Shown: in pieces, positions 47,816 to 60,300 of the stretch | How positions within the stretch are numbered: position 1 is the stretch's first letter | Layout: each line of letters starts with the position of its first letter | Assembly: GCA_014526335.1 (NCBI GenBank) | Contig: JACTAT010000149.1 | Coordinates: 241,171-305,170 of the forward strand | Length of the DNA stretch: 64,000 nt | From: Chrysaora quinquecirrha | Lineage: Eukaryota; Cnidaria; Scyphozoa; Semaeostomeae; Pelagiidae | Direction: 5' to 3' | Made by a program: the position numbers and the translations under genes | The notes under the pieces: model-generated | What the model saw: only the letters and a program-made list of their open reading frames with translations | What the model was told of the DNA's origin: nothing | Database searches by the model: none

Positions 47816-48342
47816 CGCTGATTCTTTAATGAAGATAAAAGCTTATTATTCTACAATAAAAATGATCTCACAAAATCCTCAACCAGACTCCCCATCTACA
47901 GATCTTTCCTTTCCTTCCTGGCTGCTAAAGGAACAAGAAATCAAAATATCAAGGAACTTTAGTGATCATGTGACTTTGAGGGTGTCTCCTCGATTCGAAA
48001 CAGAGGCAATTCTCTTAAAATAAATCAATGACGTAATGAAGTTTTGAAATCTAACATTGAAAAAGTGGGAGGAACTTTATTTGCTACCATTATGATTTCG
48101 TGATGAATTACATCAAGTAAGATAACGGCATACAAAAGTTTCAGGGAAGTTTTGAGGGACAAAAAGCTCCTTCTTCATGATTGCAATGAAGTAAGACTCA
48201 TTTTGATCGTAATCGAAAGCTTGTCAATATTCTGTTGGCGGTAGAAATTTGTTTAATTTCATTTTGGTATTATTTTGAAGTACATTTTGAATCACTGAGC
48301 ACGCAAAGGTGGAGGAGCGCCCAGTGTTCAGCATGAAATGTG
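47816..48342. promoter_or_regulatory. Shared spacer between divergent ABCA and SMG1 starts
   Basis: The two start codons are 527 bp apart and point away from each other, so both 5' UTRs and promoters must lie here unless there are upstream non-coding exons. I see no convincing TATA box. A bidirectional promoter is inferred from geometry only. Confidence 0.45.
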
Positions 48343-48368
48343 ATGAGTTCAAGACAGACAAATTCTAG
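48333..48368 (+). promoter_or_regulatory. Overlapping upstream ORFs at the SMG1 start
   Basis: Within ten bases before the SMG1 ATG (48343) there are two other ATGs: one at 48333 opens an 11-codon frame that overlaps the SMG1 start and ends at TAG 48366-48368, and one at 48338 is a minimal start-stop (ATGTGA). The coding ATG shares its A with that TGA. Confidence 0.45.
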
Positions 48369-51300
48369 CAGATCGAGAAAGCCCCTCGACAAAATAACTT
48401 CTCGCCCAAGGGACCATTCTTCAGATTCGACAAGGTCCGAGCCTTCGCATAGTCGAAATAAAAGCAAAGATGAATCAAGAAGAAGGGAGAACACATCAAA
48501 TCGTTCACGAACGAACAGGAGCCCGCGAAAAGGACGAGGAGACAATAAGGACCTTTTCAATGAGAAGACATCGAGTTCCAGAAATCTTTCAATTAGGAAA
48601 GATGAGTCAAAGAATAGAGCTGAAAATCTAACACATGAGAAATCACGAGACTCTACTAAGAGTCCACCAAATGGTAATATTCTTTTGCCATAAGCAGACA
48701 GTTTGGCAAAACAAAATGGGGTCTGATGACGAGCCTGTTAGTAGTTGTAGCCGCAGTCCCTTGTCACTATTTCCGTGTTTCTTATCGTTTGTCCCTGGCT
48801 GGGGACGTCGGGGAGGGGGGGGGGTTAAGTAACTTGGAAATTTAGCCCCCTGCACTGGAAATTCAAACTTGGTTGAACCTGGTTCAAGTTAACCAAGTTA
48901 TATTTGCAGTGTAAAAATGAAGCACAAATAACCCTATACGCTCCCCTGCTTTCTAGTCAGGCTAAATCTGGCCAAATTTCTGTGCCAAAGATTGTGCCAA
49001 AATGTAAGGGCTCAGTATAGGGGAACCTTGCTGTGGATTAAAGATCTTCTAGAAATATTCACCCTGGCTTTCTAATTTTTTTCCCAACTTCCAATTTTTC
49101 CAACTTCAGTTTCCCCATTTTATTGGCATGATAGTGCAATTGCCACCTTCCCTAAAAGATATACCATAGAAAGAATATTTTCTGACACCTTGGAGGGTGT
49201 GCTCCTAAAAATTTTACTGGGGGCACGACCCCAGAACCCCAATTTTTGCTTGCATGTCCACCCCATTTGTAAGCAACTGGTGCCACCACTGTAAACTTGT
49301 GACTGTCTGCTAATAAAACAACAGGAAGTCTCATTGTAGTTTGCTTTGTCTTTCAGACCAACATGCATTATTTCCTGACAACTCAAGATTGTCCCAGTTA
49401 ATGCGCCACATAACAAATGTTCGTGATGACAACACAAGAAGAGTACAAGCAGCTAAAAGTTTTCGTGAATATTTGTATGATCCAGCCCATTTGGAGGTTA
49501 GGTTTTAAAAATTTAAGCTCACTCTTTGCTAGGGGAAATTTTTATGCTAAGAGAAAGATTTGTTCATCTGTTCATTGCCTAGATAATTTTTGGGTTTATC
49601 TAAGTGACATAAGTTAGCAACAGCAATAAGATTCTGACATCATAATCACAGAATATCCTAACTCCCTTCTCTGTGTCATGATGAGGATAATCTTTATACT
49701 CATCATCCTTATCATCATTGATTGGCCTTAATATTGATGCCCTTCTCAGGCCTTTTCGTTTCACGAGAGTGATCGCTCGCAATTGTGTCAACACTCCCAC
49801 AAATATACTTACGAGCTTTTCAAACCTCGCGCTAAATGGTCAATAATGTATAATCTCTAGCAACAATTTTTCAAGGACTTTTGAAAAATCGCTGAGAAGA
49901 ATACGCGAAAATTCAAAACCATAAAACAATATGATTGAACCTACTTACTGAATTCTATTTGGTGCTAAGTCTGAGAAAAAACAAGGATAGAAGTCTCAAA
50001 AACCCGACAATCAATTAAGCATCAAGACATCCGCAAGCTTTTATTGCGGCATAAAACATAGTCACTAAGCACCAAAAAGATGCAAATCGAGCATTAGAGA
50101 GCAGCGGGCCACCTAGTAAAAGAGCCTAGGGGACATTAATGCCCATAACACATAATTTATTCACGTGAGTGAACGCTTGCGCAAATGCACTCATGGGAGC
50201 TTTTTACTACTCATGTTTAAATTTACTCATGAAAAGGCCTAGGTCTGCCTTTTCATTTTCATCACTAGATCTTGATCTGTTAAGGTACCTGCATCATTCA
50301 TAAACTCATATAGGTACCCTATCTTTGCAAGGGTGATGAGTACGGCACATTTTATTGCAAGACTAAGGGCGTATGTTTTCGGTCACATTCTATTTTCAGT
50401 AGACGCCTTCTCTTTCCGGCAGACGTCGGAACATATTTTTTTGGTACCGTCTTCTGAAAACGACAGGATTGGTAGGCCTCCAAAACCTTCTGTGTTCGAA
50501 GCTTGAAAATTTTGCAAACATTGCAAGGAATCCCGTTCTCGCTTAAAATGAATGGTTTAGTTCGAGGATATTCTGATCAGCCTACCGTTTTCGGCAAGTA
50601 TGTTTCTTTGGTACAGGAAACTTTTTCCTGCTAAGTCTACCATTCTCAGATTTGGAAGATCTGCCAAAAACACAAGGTTACCAAAAAAATACGCCCTAAA
50701 TAGGCATTAATTAATTGGAATTAGTTGTTGGGATAGTTAATTGTCACATTAACTGGATAGCAGTTTTATGCACATCATTAGCTTCACATACTATAACTTA
50801 AGTTTCATACAAAGGTCTTCAAATTATCATTAATAACTCTATCCATTATTTACAGTCAATAAAAGGAATTGCAGCAATATATTTACAGCCTCAGAAGAAG
50901 TCATCAAAGAGAGGTATACCTGCAATTTTAACAGCATCATAGCATTATGAACCTTTGCTTTGTCGTGTCTTTGCATGGGGGAACTACTATATTATGGGTA
51001 TATTTTGGGTGCTGGAGACTTGCTTCCTGTTGGTGTGATCATACCTGTGATTCTATTAGACTGGAATTACAGAGAGCTGTTGGCTCTCCTCACTTCATGG
51101 CAAGTTTGATCATGGTGGGAATGAAACCAACAATCATATTGGATTGGATTCGTTCATTCATTACTTGGCCATTCTTGTCAAATTTCAAAATTTAAGTATA
51201 AGAAACTGTACTTATTTGAGAAATTTTAGTATAAAGAGCAGTAAATTTCAGGTATATTCTTAAGCAACATTAGTATATAAGAAACGGGTACATCCGTAAC

Positions 51301-54300
51301 TAAAATCTGGTCAAGTTCCCCCCTGGTGTCTTTGTAGAACAGACTAATTCATAGCTAAGCAGAGTATGCTTTCTCTGCTGTCAATTAAACTATGCATTGT
51401 TTTTCAGGGGGCATAATGATCTGAAAGATGAAGTTATTTTGTGTCTTGGGTCAATTGGTCAACTTCTTGGCATTGACTGTGATAAGTAAGTCAGATTTTT
51501 GATAAACTACTTGTGAAGTTATTTTGCCTAACCTTGTTCTTCTAGCTTGACAGGCATGGTCCATTATCATTCATGCATTATTCCTTGAACAGTCTTGTCC
51601 GCATTATTCGAAATAATGTGGAAAAGACAGTCTTGTCTGCATTATGAAGGTGCTGTGGCGTCATGGTGTAATCCAGCTGACTCTTGGTGTCAGAAGCTTA
51701 GTGTGGTCAGGGTTCGAGCCCAGCCACGGTAGTGTCACGGCCAGGGTCGAGGTCTCGATTAGTTAACCTACTACTGAGATCCTAGCAACTGGTGCTAAAA
51801 TACCATTTCACCTTCACCTATTCCTATCAGTCTTATATGGACATCCTGGTCAGTCAGACCCTCAGACCTAGTTGCCAACTGCATATTGGCGATTTTCTTG
51901 GAATCACTTTTTTGCAATTGATCTGTCAACATAAGTGCTCTGGCAACAAGTTGGTTGAGTTCCTTTTTGACAGCAACCAGTAGGAAAACTGTTCCAGAAA
52001 GTTTCAGTAGGCATGTTCTACTTCAGCGAAAGGTTTTACAACTGATTCCCGTGAGTTTCAGTCAACCTGAGTGCTCTTGCAAACACAATTAAATGTTTCC
52101 CTATAAGTTCAGACTAGTTGTTGGGATATCTACATACTTAAGCAGTTACAGCTAGTTGGCGATATTTCTATCATACTCTAGGTCAACATTAGTCTGGCTT
52201 TGGAGAATTTCTTCTTTCGTAACAATAGTGGAGTTTCTTCATTTTCACTAGCTTAATCGTTTGATCATATTGTTTTCAGAGTGTTTTCTAGCAGCCAATT
52301 TTTCTCTGCCACAGGTTTTTCAAATGGGTGTTTTCAAAGATTCCCGGTGCTGCTAATGATCAGCTGAGAGTTCTGTTCCTTAGAACAATTTTAGAGGTAT
52401 TTCAAGCATATTTTTCTCACTATGAGTTGTGTGATCATTCTAAATTTGTCAAATCTATCCTTTCTTTTTGAACTTATTTAAACAAATCGTTCCAACTAAT
52501 ATTCATCAACAAAATTTTTTGCAAAGAAAATGATAAATTTTGCTATTTGATATGTTATCCTTTTATCCCTGCATTTTATCATTATCAGGCAATGAAACTG
52601 GATGTTGGAAAACAAACTTTCTATGAGGCTATGCCTGTAAGTAAATGTTTTTTCAAACATACGTTATACTGCAAAAGGATTTATATGTGCTTTATGCTTT
52701 ACAAGCATACATTATACTGTAAAAGACATGTATCTGGGCTTAAAAACGATATAAAACTGAATTCAAGTGTTACTGCACTACGTTCAGTATAATTAAGTAA
52801 TTCATAATTATTGATTACATAATTTTCAATTGTTTTTTTATAGAGAATAATGGCAAGTTTGCAAGATGTTTTAGAAAATGCTGATTCTGCAGGTTTGGTG
52901 TATTTTAGATGAGAAAGTTTTATACTCTTTTTGTTATTTTTTTATATTATCATTTACGTTTCTTATGCAAACTATTTGTCTTCTATGGCTTTGGACTTTG
53001 CTTTTCGTTTTCCAATTGTCCTTCTTTTTGCAGAGCTCCTTCTTGTAATTATGGAAATCATCAGCATTGTATCTACCGACTATCCTGAGATTTTTGAAGA
53101 GTATTTCAAGGTATTTAATGATTAGATGAATATACGTACGAATATAAGAATACAAAAGAGCGGATGCACAAAAAGAAATCAACAAGTTTGATCTAAATAC
53201 TTTGAAACTAGTACGAACTAATATTAAACCTATAACACACTTAGGCTCTTTCGTATTCTTTTATTCAAGGTAATGAAATTGACATGATATTTCTACAGAC
53301 CGTATTTATAACGCATTTTACTTGTTATTCTAATGCTCTGGAAAGTTTTTGAACTTCAGAATACAATGGTATCACTTTTCGATAATTGATACAAAGTACA
53401 TGGTATCATACATCTTAGAGGTATCAAACGCACTTAAAAATCGAAATATTTGCATTATGTCATTAGGAAAAACGAAGCTGCGGCTAGGAATTTGATTGAC
53501 AGGTCATGTGATTTGCTTGAAGCCAATTGGGTAGGGGGGGGGGGTGGCATCCTTTTTGGCTTCACTTTGCTTTTCATTACCGTGATGCTGGTGTATAAGT
53601 TGATGATGAAAATATATTGACCCCTAAAATAGAGACCAAAAACTTTGGTACACCTTCGTAAGTTTGGTACTTATTCGTCGTACCCCTCGTACCCCTTCGT
53701 ACCTGCTTTTCTCTGCCTTCCTTTGATGGGCTGTATTCTTCACTTTGTTTTCCTTGACTTGACTAAAGTTAACTGAGTTGACTTTCATTTGATTTGACAT
53801 AGTTTGCTTTTGAACTGTTTGTTTAACTCTTTTATTTTCTTAGGATGTCGTGGATATTCTTGTTGGCTGGCATATTGATACAACTCAGAGTGATAATCTC
53901 GTTCTGAAAACTTCAGGTAGTTATTATATCATACACCTCCCAAAAAGCCTCTATACGCTCATGATATTTATATCTATTTAAAAAAACTCCAAAAGTTAAC
54001 TAGCTTTTTATTAACCCTTTCCCGGTCTGTGTCCCACTTTGGATCCCAGATGGAAAAAAGTAGGAAAAAACTAAAGTTGTCCGATCGTGATGAAAATTGG
54101 CACAAAGTACAACTTTGGGGCGCTGATTTCGAATCTGGAATTATTTTTCGGATATTTCATCGATTTGGGGGCCAAAAGGGGGCTAACATTGAGCTAAGTT
54201 GCCCCCAAAATATCAAAAACACGAAAGTTGTTCGATCTTGGTAAAATTTGGCACAAAGTACCATTTTGAAGCGCTGATTTTAAATCTTGGATTATTTTTT

Positions 54301-57300
54301 GGATATTTCATCGTTTTGGGAGCCAAAAGGGGGCTAACGTTGAGCTAAGTTGCCCCCAAAATATCGAAAACATGAAAGTTGTCCGATCGTGATGAAAATT
54401 GGCACAAAGTACAACTTTGAGGCGCTGATTTCGAATCTGGAATTTTTTTTCGGATATTTCATCGATTTGGGGGCCAAAAGGGGGCTAACGTTGAGCTAAG
54501 TTGCCCCCAAAATATCAAAAACATGAAAGTTATCCGATCTTGGTAAAATAATCTGGATTGGTAACTGATAGTGTGTCGAATGTATTTCGTAAACAGTTGA
54601 AGATAATTCTGGGTCACTCAGTATTTAACAGTATTTAATCAAATGGTAGTCTGCTAAAACGAGTCAGCTGATGCATAACTCTGCTGTGACTGACTGCTTG
54701 CCAAATCGGCGCCTCAAAGTTGTACTTAGTGCCAATTTTCATCACCATCGGACAACTTTCATGTTTTTGATATTTTGGGGGCAACTTAGCTCAACGTTAG
54801 CCCCCTTTTGTCCCCCAAAACGATGAAATATCCAAAAAATAATTCAAGATTCGAAACCAGCGCCTCAAAGTTGTACTTTGTGCCAATTTTCATCACGATC
54901 GGACAACTTTCATGTTTTCGATATTTTGGGGGCAACTTAGCTCAACGTTAGCCCCCTTTTGGCTCTCAAAACGATGAAATATCCAAAAAATAATCCAAGA
55001 TTTAAAATCAGCGCTTCAAAATGGTACTTTGTGCCAAATTTTACCAAGATCGAACAACTTTCATGTTTTTGATATTTTGGGGGCAACTTAGCTCAACGTT
55101 AGCCCCCTTTTGGCCCCCAAAACGATGAAATATCCAAAAAATAATTCAAGATTCGAAACCAGCGCTTCAAAGCTGTACTTTGTGCCAATTTTCATCACGA
55201 TCGGACAACTTTCATGTTTTTGATATTTTGGGGGCAACTTAGCTCAACGTTAGCCCCCTTTTGGCTCCCAAAACGATGAAAATATCCAAAAAATAATTCA
55301 AGATTTAAAATCAGCGCTTCAAAATGGTACTTTGTGCCAAATTTTACCAAGATCGAACAACTTTCATGTTTTTGATATTTTGGGGGCAACTTAGCTCAAC
55401 GTTAGCCCCCTTTTGGCTCCCAAAACGATGAAATATCCAAAAAATAATTCAAGATTTAAAATCAGCGCTTCAAAATGGTACTTTGTGCCAAATTTTACCA
55501 AGATCGAACAACTTTCATGTTTTTGATATTTTGGGGGCAACTTAGCTCAACGTTAGCCCCCTTTTGGCTCCCAAAACGATGAAAATATCCAAAAAATAAT
55601 TCAAGATTTAAAATGAGCGCTTCAAAATGGTACTTTGTGCCAAATTTTACCAAGATCGAACAACTTTCATGTTTTTGATATTTTGGGGGCAACTTAGCTC
55701 AACGTTAGCCCCCTTTTGGCCCCCAAAACGATGAAATATTCAAAAAATAATTCAAGATTCGAAACCAGCGCTTCAAAGTTGTACTTTGTGCCAATTTTCA
55801 TCACGATCGGACAACTTTCATGTTTTTGATATTTTGGGGGCAACTTAGCTCAACGTTAGCCCCCTTTTGGCTCCCAAAACGATGAAATATCCAAAAAATA
55901 ATTCAAGATTCGAAACCAGCGCTTCAAAGTTGTACTTTGTGCAAATTTTCATCACGATCGGACAACTTTCATGTTTTTGATATTTTGGGGGCAACTTAGC
56001 TCAACGTTAGCCCCCTTTTGGCCCCCAAATCGATGAAATATCCGAAAAATAATTCAAGATTTAAAATCAGCGCTTCAAAATGGTACTTTGTGCCAAATTT
56101 TACCAAGATCGAACAACTTTCATGTTTTTGATATTTTTGGGGCAGCTTAGCTCAATGTTAGCCCCCTTTTGGCCCCCAAATCGATGAAATATCCGAAAAA
56201 TAATTCCAGATTCGAAATCAGCGCCTCAAAGTTGTACTTTGTGCCAATTTTCATCACGATCGGACAACTTTAATGTTTTTTCCTACCTTTTTCCATCTGG
56301 GATCCAAAGTGAAATAAATTTTGAGTCTTCATTTAAAGTTGAAAGCCGGTGTACACGCTTTTTTATTTATAAGGAACCTACCTCAAGGCCTAGTTCTTAG
56401 AGTTTCTTATTTTTGGACCTCTTTTGAGGCTATTGTGGTTCCAAAATTCCTTAATAGTTCCTTAATTTTAACTGTACATTCAGTGTCATAACAATAATAG
56501 AGAGACACCCGCATGTAAGCAAAGCTCGAGACTACTCAAGGAAACGTTTGATACATGCGTAACCTAAAATTTATGTGACTTTCGACCTCAAATGATTGGA
56601 ACCGTCTTTCTAATTCTTGATTACTTGCAGTAATAAAAGCATTCAACATTGAAAAGTTCCTTAATGATTTTCTCTTTAGTTGTATAAGATCTTTAAATTT
56701 TCGGGCCTTTACATGTAGGTTCCTTATAAAGTGGTTCTTTATAAAAAAGAAAGCGTGTAATGCCGATCATTTTCATGCCCAATTTCATTCACGAGAAGGC
56801 TTTGGGGGTTCAGAACATGCTGCTAGGCCCTTTGTTCAACCGCCCAGAAGGGGAGTGTAGTTTAGAACCATATTATTGTGTAGATAAACGAACGAATGCA
56901 AAAGTTATGAAATTTTTCTTTCCTTAAAATCAGCCTTGGCAAGTGTAAATATATTGACTCTGAAAATTCTTTCCCCTTCTTAGAGTGTCTTGTCAACTTG
57001 CATCAATACTGGGTCAGTGATATGTCATTTTCGCTAACTCTTTTGAGTCAGTTTTTGGAAGACATGGAAGCACATGCTGAGGTAACTTGTTTTAAATATT
57101 CACTGAAATGCTTCAAATATAGCATTCTTCCTAAAAAATGCTTGCCCGTTCGTACAGTTTGTTTCTTTGAAATCAAATCAACCCCATTTAATAAACGCTT
57201 GTTCCAAAATAACCTTACGTTAGATTCAGATCAGTGTCTGTTTCTAATAAACACATGAATCCGCTGCATCTCTGCATCATGTAACAACGTCTATTGTATT

Positions 57301-60300
57301 GATGTAAACACCAGCGAACTCGGCTGATAGTAACGGTACATTCTTTGGGACCCAGAGATCGCAAGCCAATTCTTTTGGACAGCATTCCGGAAAATCAGAC
57401 ACTTCAAAGCTCCAAGCTCTTCCTGACTCCAGAGCTGGAAGATTGCACAGACTTTGAGGAGAAATTGTTTTCAAATCAACTTCTACAAATTCTTCAGTTT
57501 TTCAAGAACATGGCCTCTGGAATCGGAAGCCTCCGAAGTCTACTTTTTTAGAATTCAGAACAGATAAAATTCCCAACATAACGCACCCTAAGTGAGAGAA
57601 AATTTATTCAGAGCCATCTACAAATGTGTTTTATTTTCTCTAGGAGCTAAAAGGCATTTTTGGTGAAGATAGCGATAAAGAGGAAACAACATCTCCTTAC
57701 GTTCCTTTGGCTAAGTTAAGCTCTCTTGTGCAGTAAGTTGTTGTTGTATTTGGTACTGCTTTTTATTGAATAGTACTTTATCTTCATGATATGGCACATT
57801 TGGCTCGATGTAAGGAGCAACAGACTGTGAGGAGATTAATTACGTCTACTAGGCCCTGGTCAAACAATCAAACATCGCTTTTCAAACATCTGAAATTTGC
57901 CTGTCAAGCAAAATGTTTGCCATTTTGGCCACGTCGCAAAACATGGCTCTTCAAAAATGTTCTTGTTTTTTTAAAGCAGATACCATTTTTGTAATTTTTC
58001 TGAAATATTGCTTAGCAAATTCTGCTTGTCAAGCATCGTTATGTGACGTGGATCTGGATGCTTTCAAGTAATATAGCAAGAGTTATAGTCCTATATTTAT
58101 AGCTATAGGGTGTACTATATAAGAAAACTAAAACAAATATCAACTGTAACGTTATTATGTGTATCCGTAAGAAAAAGTTAAAATATCAAAATTTAGTTAG
58201 AAATATTTGAATATTTTTCAAACTACTTTTGCAGAGTCTATACAACTGTTATCAAAGGCATCAGCGATTTCTTTCAACCCGGAAGAGGCTGCCCAATCAC
58301 TCCACCGTACATAAAAGAGGTAAGATGGGGGTTCTTACGTTGCTATCAAAGTTCTAGAATATATATCATTGTTTATAAATTTTACTATTGTCGTAAATCC
58401 TCCAATTGGCCTCTCTCCCTTTGAATAAACCCCAATCCCCTGACACGTTGGTTTTGGCCATATTGGTACTTTGTCGAGTTATGACAGAAAAAGCATACTT
58501 TTTGTCGATGATAAATCATGATTTTATGAATAATTTTATAAGGCAACCCCCTTCGTTTAAGTCCCTTTCGAATAAGCTCCTCTCCAGAATTAAGCAGGTA
58601 AGCCCCCAATTCGAGGATGAACGGTACGTGGATATTCAAAAAGAATAATATTATGGTATTTAATAGAATGATATTATTTACATTTGTTTTTTTGCAGACT
58701 GTATCAAAGATTATTCAATGTGTAGACATATCTGCATTTGAAATTTGCTATGAAAAGCTACCAATATCAGGTATTTTTTTCTATCATCATCATCAGGATA
58801 ATAATTACATACACTCCTACATACTTACTTTTTGCTTGACGATTTTCTGTTCGCTCAAGAAAGTCAAAATTGTTTTGATTTTACTTTTTCCAACACAAAG
58901 TTTTTCCATTGAAACTTTGAATTGGAAATCACGCATTAGGAACCTTTCCTACAAAGTTAATTTCTTACCTTAACAATATTGATCCCTATACTTCATGTAG
59001 ACGCCATCTTCAAGTTAACGTCTACCTCTGATAAACACCTGATTTTATTTTTTATTTCTACTTTTATTTCTTTGTTTTAGCAAATGAATCTTTGCGTGTC
59101 ATGATTGGCTACCTGGGCAGCCATTTTGCTGCAAACTGCAGCCAAGTGGCATCGTTTATCAGTTCACAATTACAAGCATTTGAAACGCTGACATACAGAC
59201 ATCTTAGGTCAATCCTGTCACTTCTTGAAACGGTATGTTTTCACCCTGCATAATTTTATCTGTTTATACAATGCTCTTTGTGTATTGCTTCACATCAGGG
59301 GGTTTAGTTGAGCTTCTCGTTACAGTATACTCCCTGTTTTCATCAGCACCTTTATTTCGTACTATATTCGTCAGCATATTAATTTCATACTGTTTTCATC
59401 AGCATTTTCATTTCGTACTGTATTCGTCAGCATATTCATTTCATGCTTTATTCGTTAGCATCTTAATTTCATACTGTTTTCATCAGCATGTTCATTTCAT
59501 ACTGTATTCGTCAGCATGTTCATTTCATACTGCATTCGTCGGCATGTTCATTTCATACTGCATTCGTCAGCATGTTCATCTCATATTGCATTCTTAAGCA
59601 TGTCCATCTCATAACTGCATTCGTCAGCATGTTCATTTCACACTGCATTGAAAGGTATGCATATTTAATAAACTTTAAAGTTAACATGAAATTTCCATTT
59701 CTTTCTTTAGATGATCAATCGTGTTGGAGCTGCCATTCCGTTGAAAACTGTTCAACTCCTATTTGACGCAAGCTCGCCATTGTTCAAACTGAGACATACA
59801 AACGATAACGAGGTAGACAAAATAAATGCTTTTTAATTTTGCAATGCGTTTTTTGAAAAGAAAGTGAGCATTCAGTATCCGCTATTGGGAAAAGGACATT
59901 CAAGAAACCGCAGCCTGAAAATTTCCAGACGAAAATTATAATATGAATCGATAGCCCAGCCGAAGATGTTCCCCCACTGCAACGTTACAGCCTTATTATA
60001 TCATCTTATTCTATTATACGAGACCTCTCTTATAGCTCTATCTGAGAGTTAATTCACGAAGTTGATTGAGAAATATTAGAAAGCTGGATTAGTAATAGCT
60101 TTCTGCTTTCTTGTTTCTGGCTGATTTAGGCCCATTCACCGTCTATTGATATATCCCTGCAACCTTAGTAAAAGCGAAAAAGGTGCAGAAATAGTGACTT
60201 CTTGCAAATAGTCGGAGAACATGTAGCAAGTCCTGAATTCGTAGCTGTTTTTACTTCATTCAGTTAGTATTACATTCAGTTATTTTCTTGGACAAATTTT

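Noticed and set aside
54035..55692. Repeated ORFs of about 65 codons in the SMG1 intron array
   Set aside because: Identical frames recur with the 152-bp or 304-bp unit and encode no known motif; they are period artefacts.
59235..59766. ORFs with repeated FHTAFVSMF-type residues
   Set aside because: They follow the 28-bp minisatellite in an SMG1 intron.
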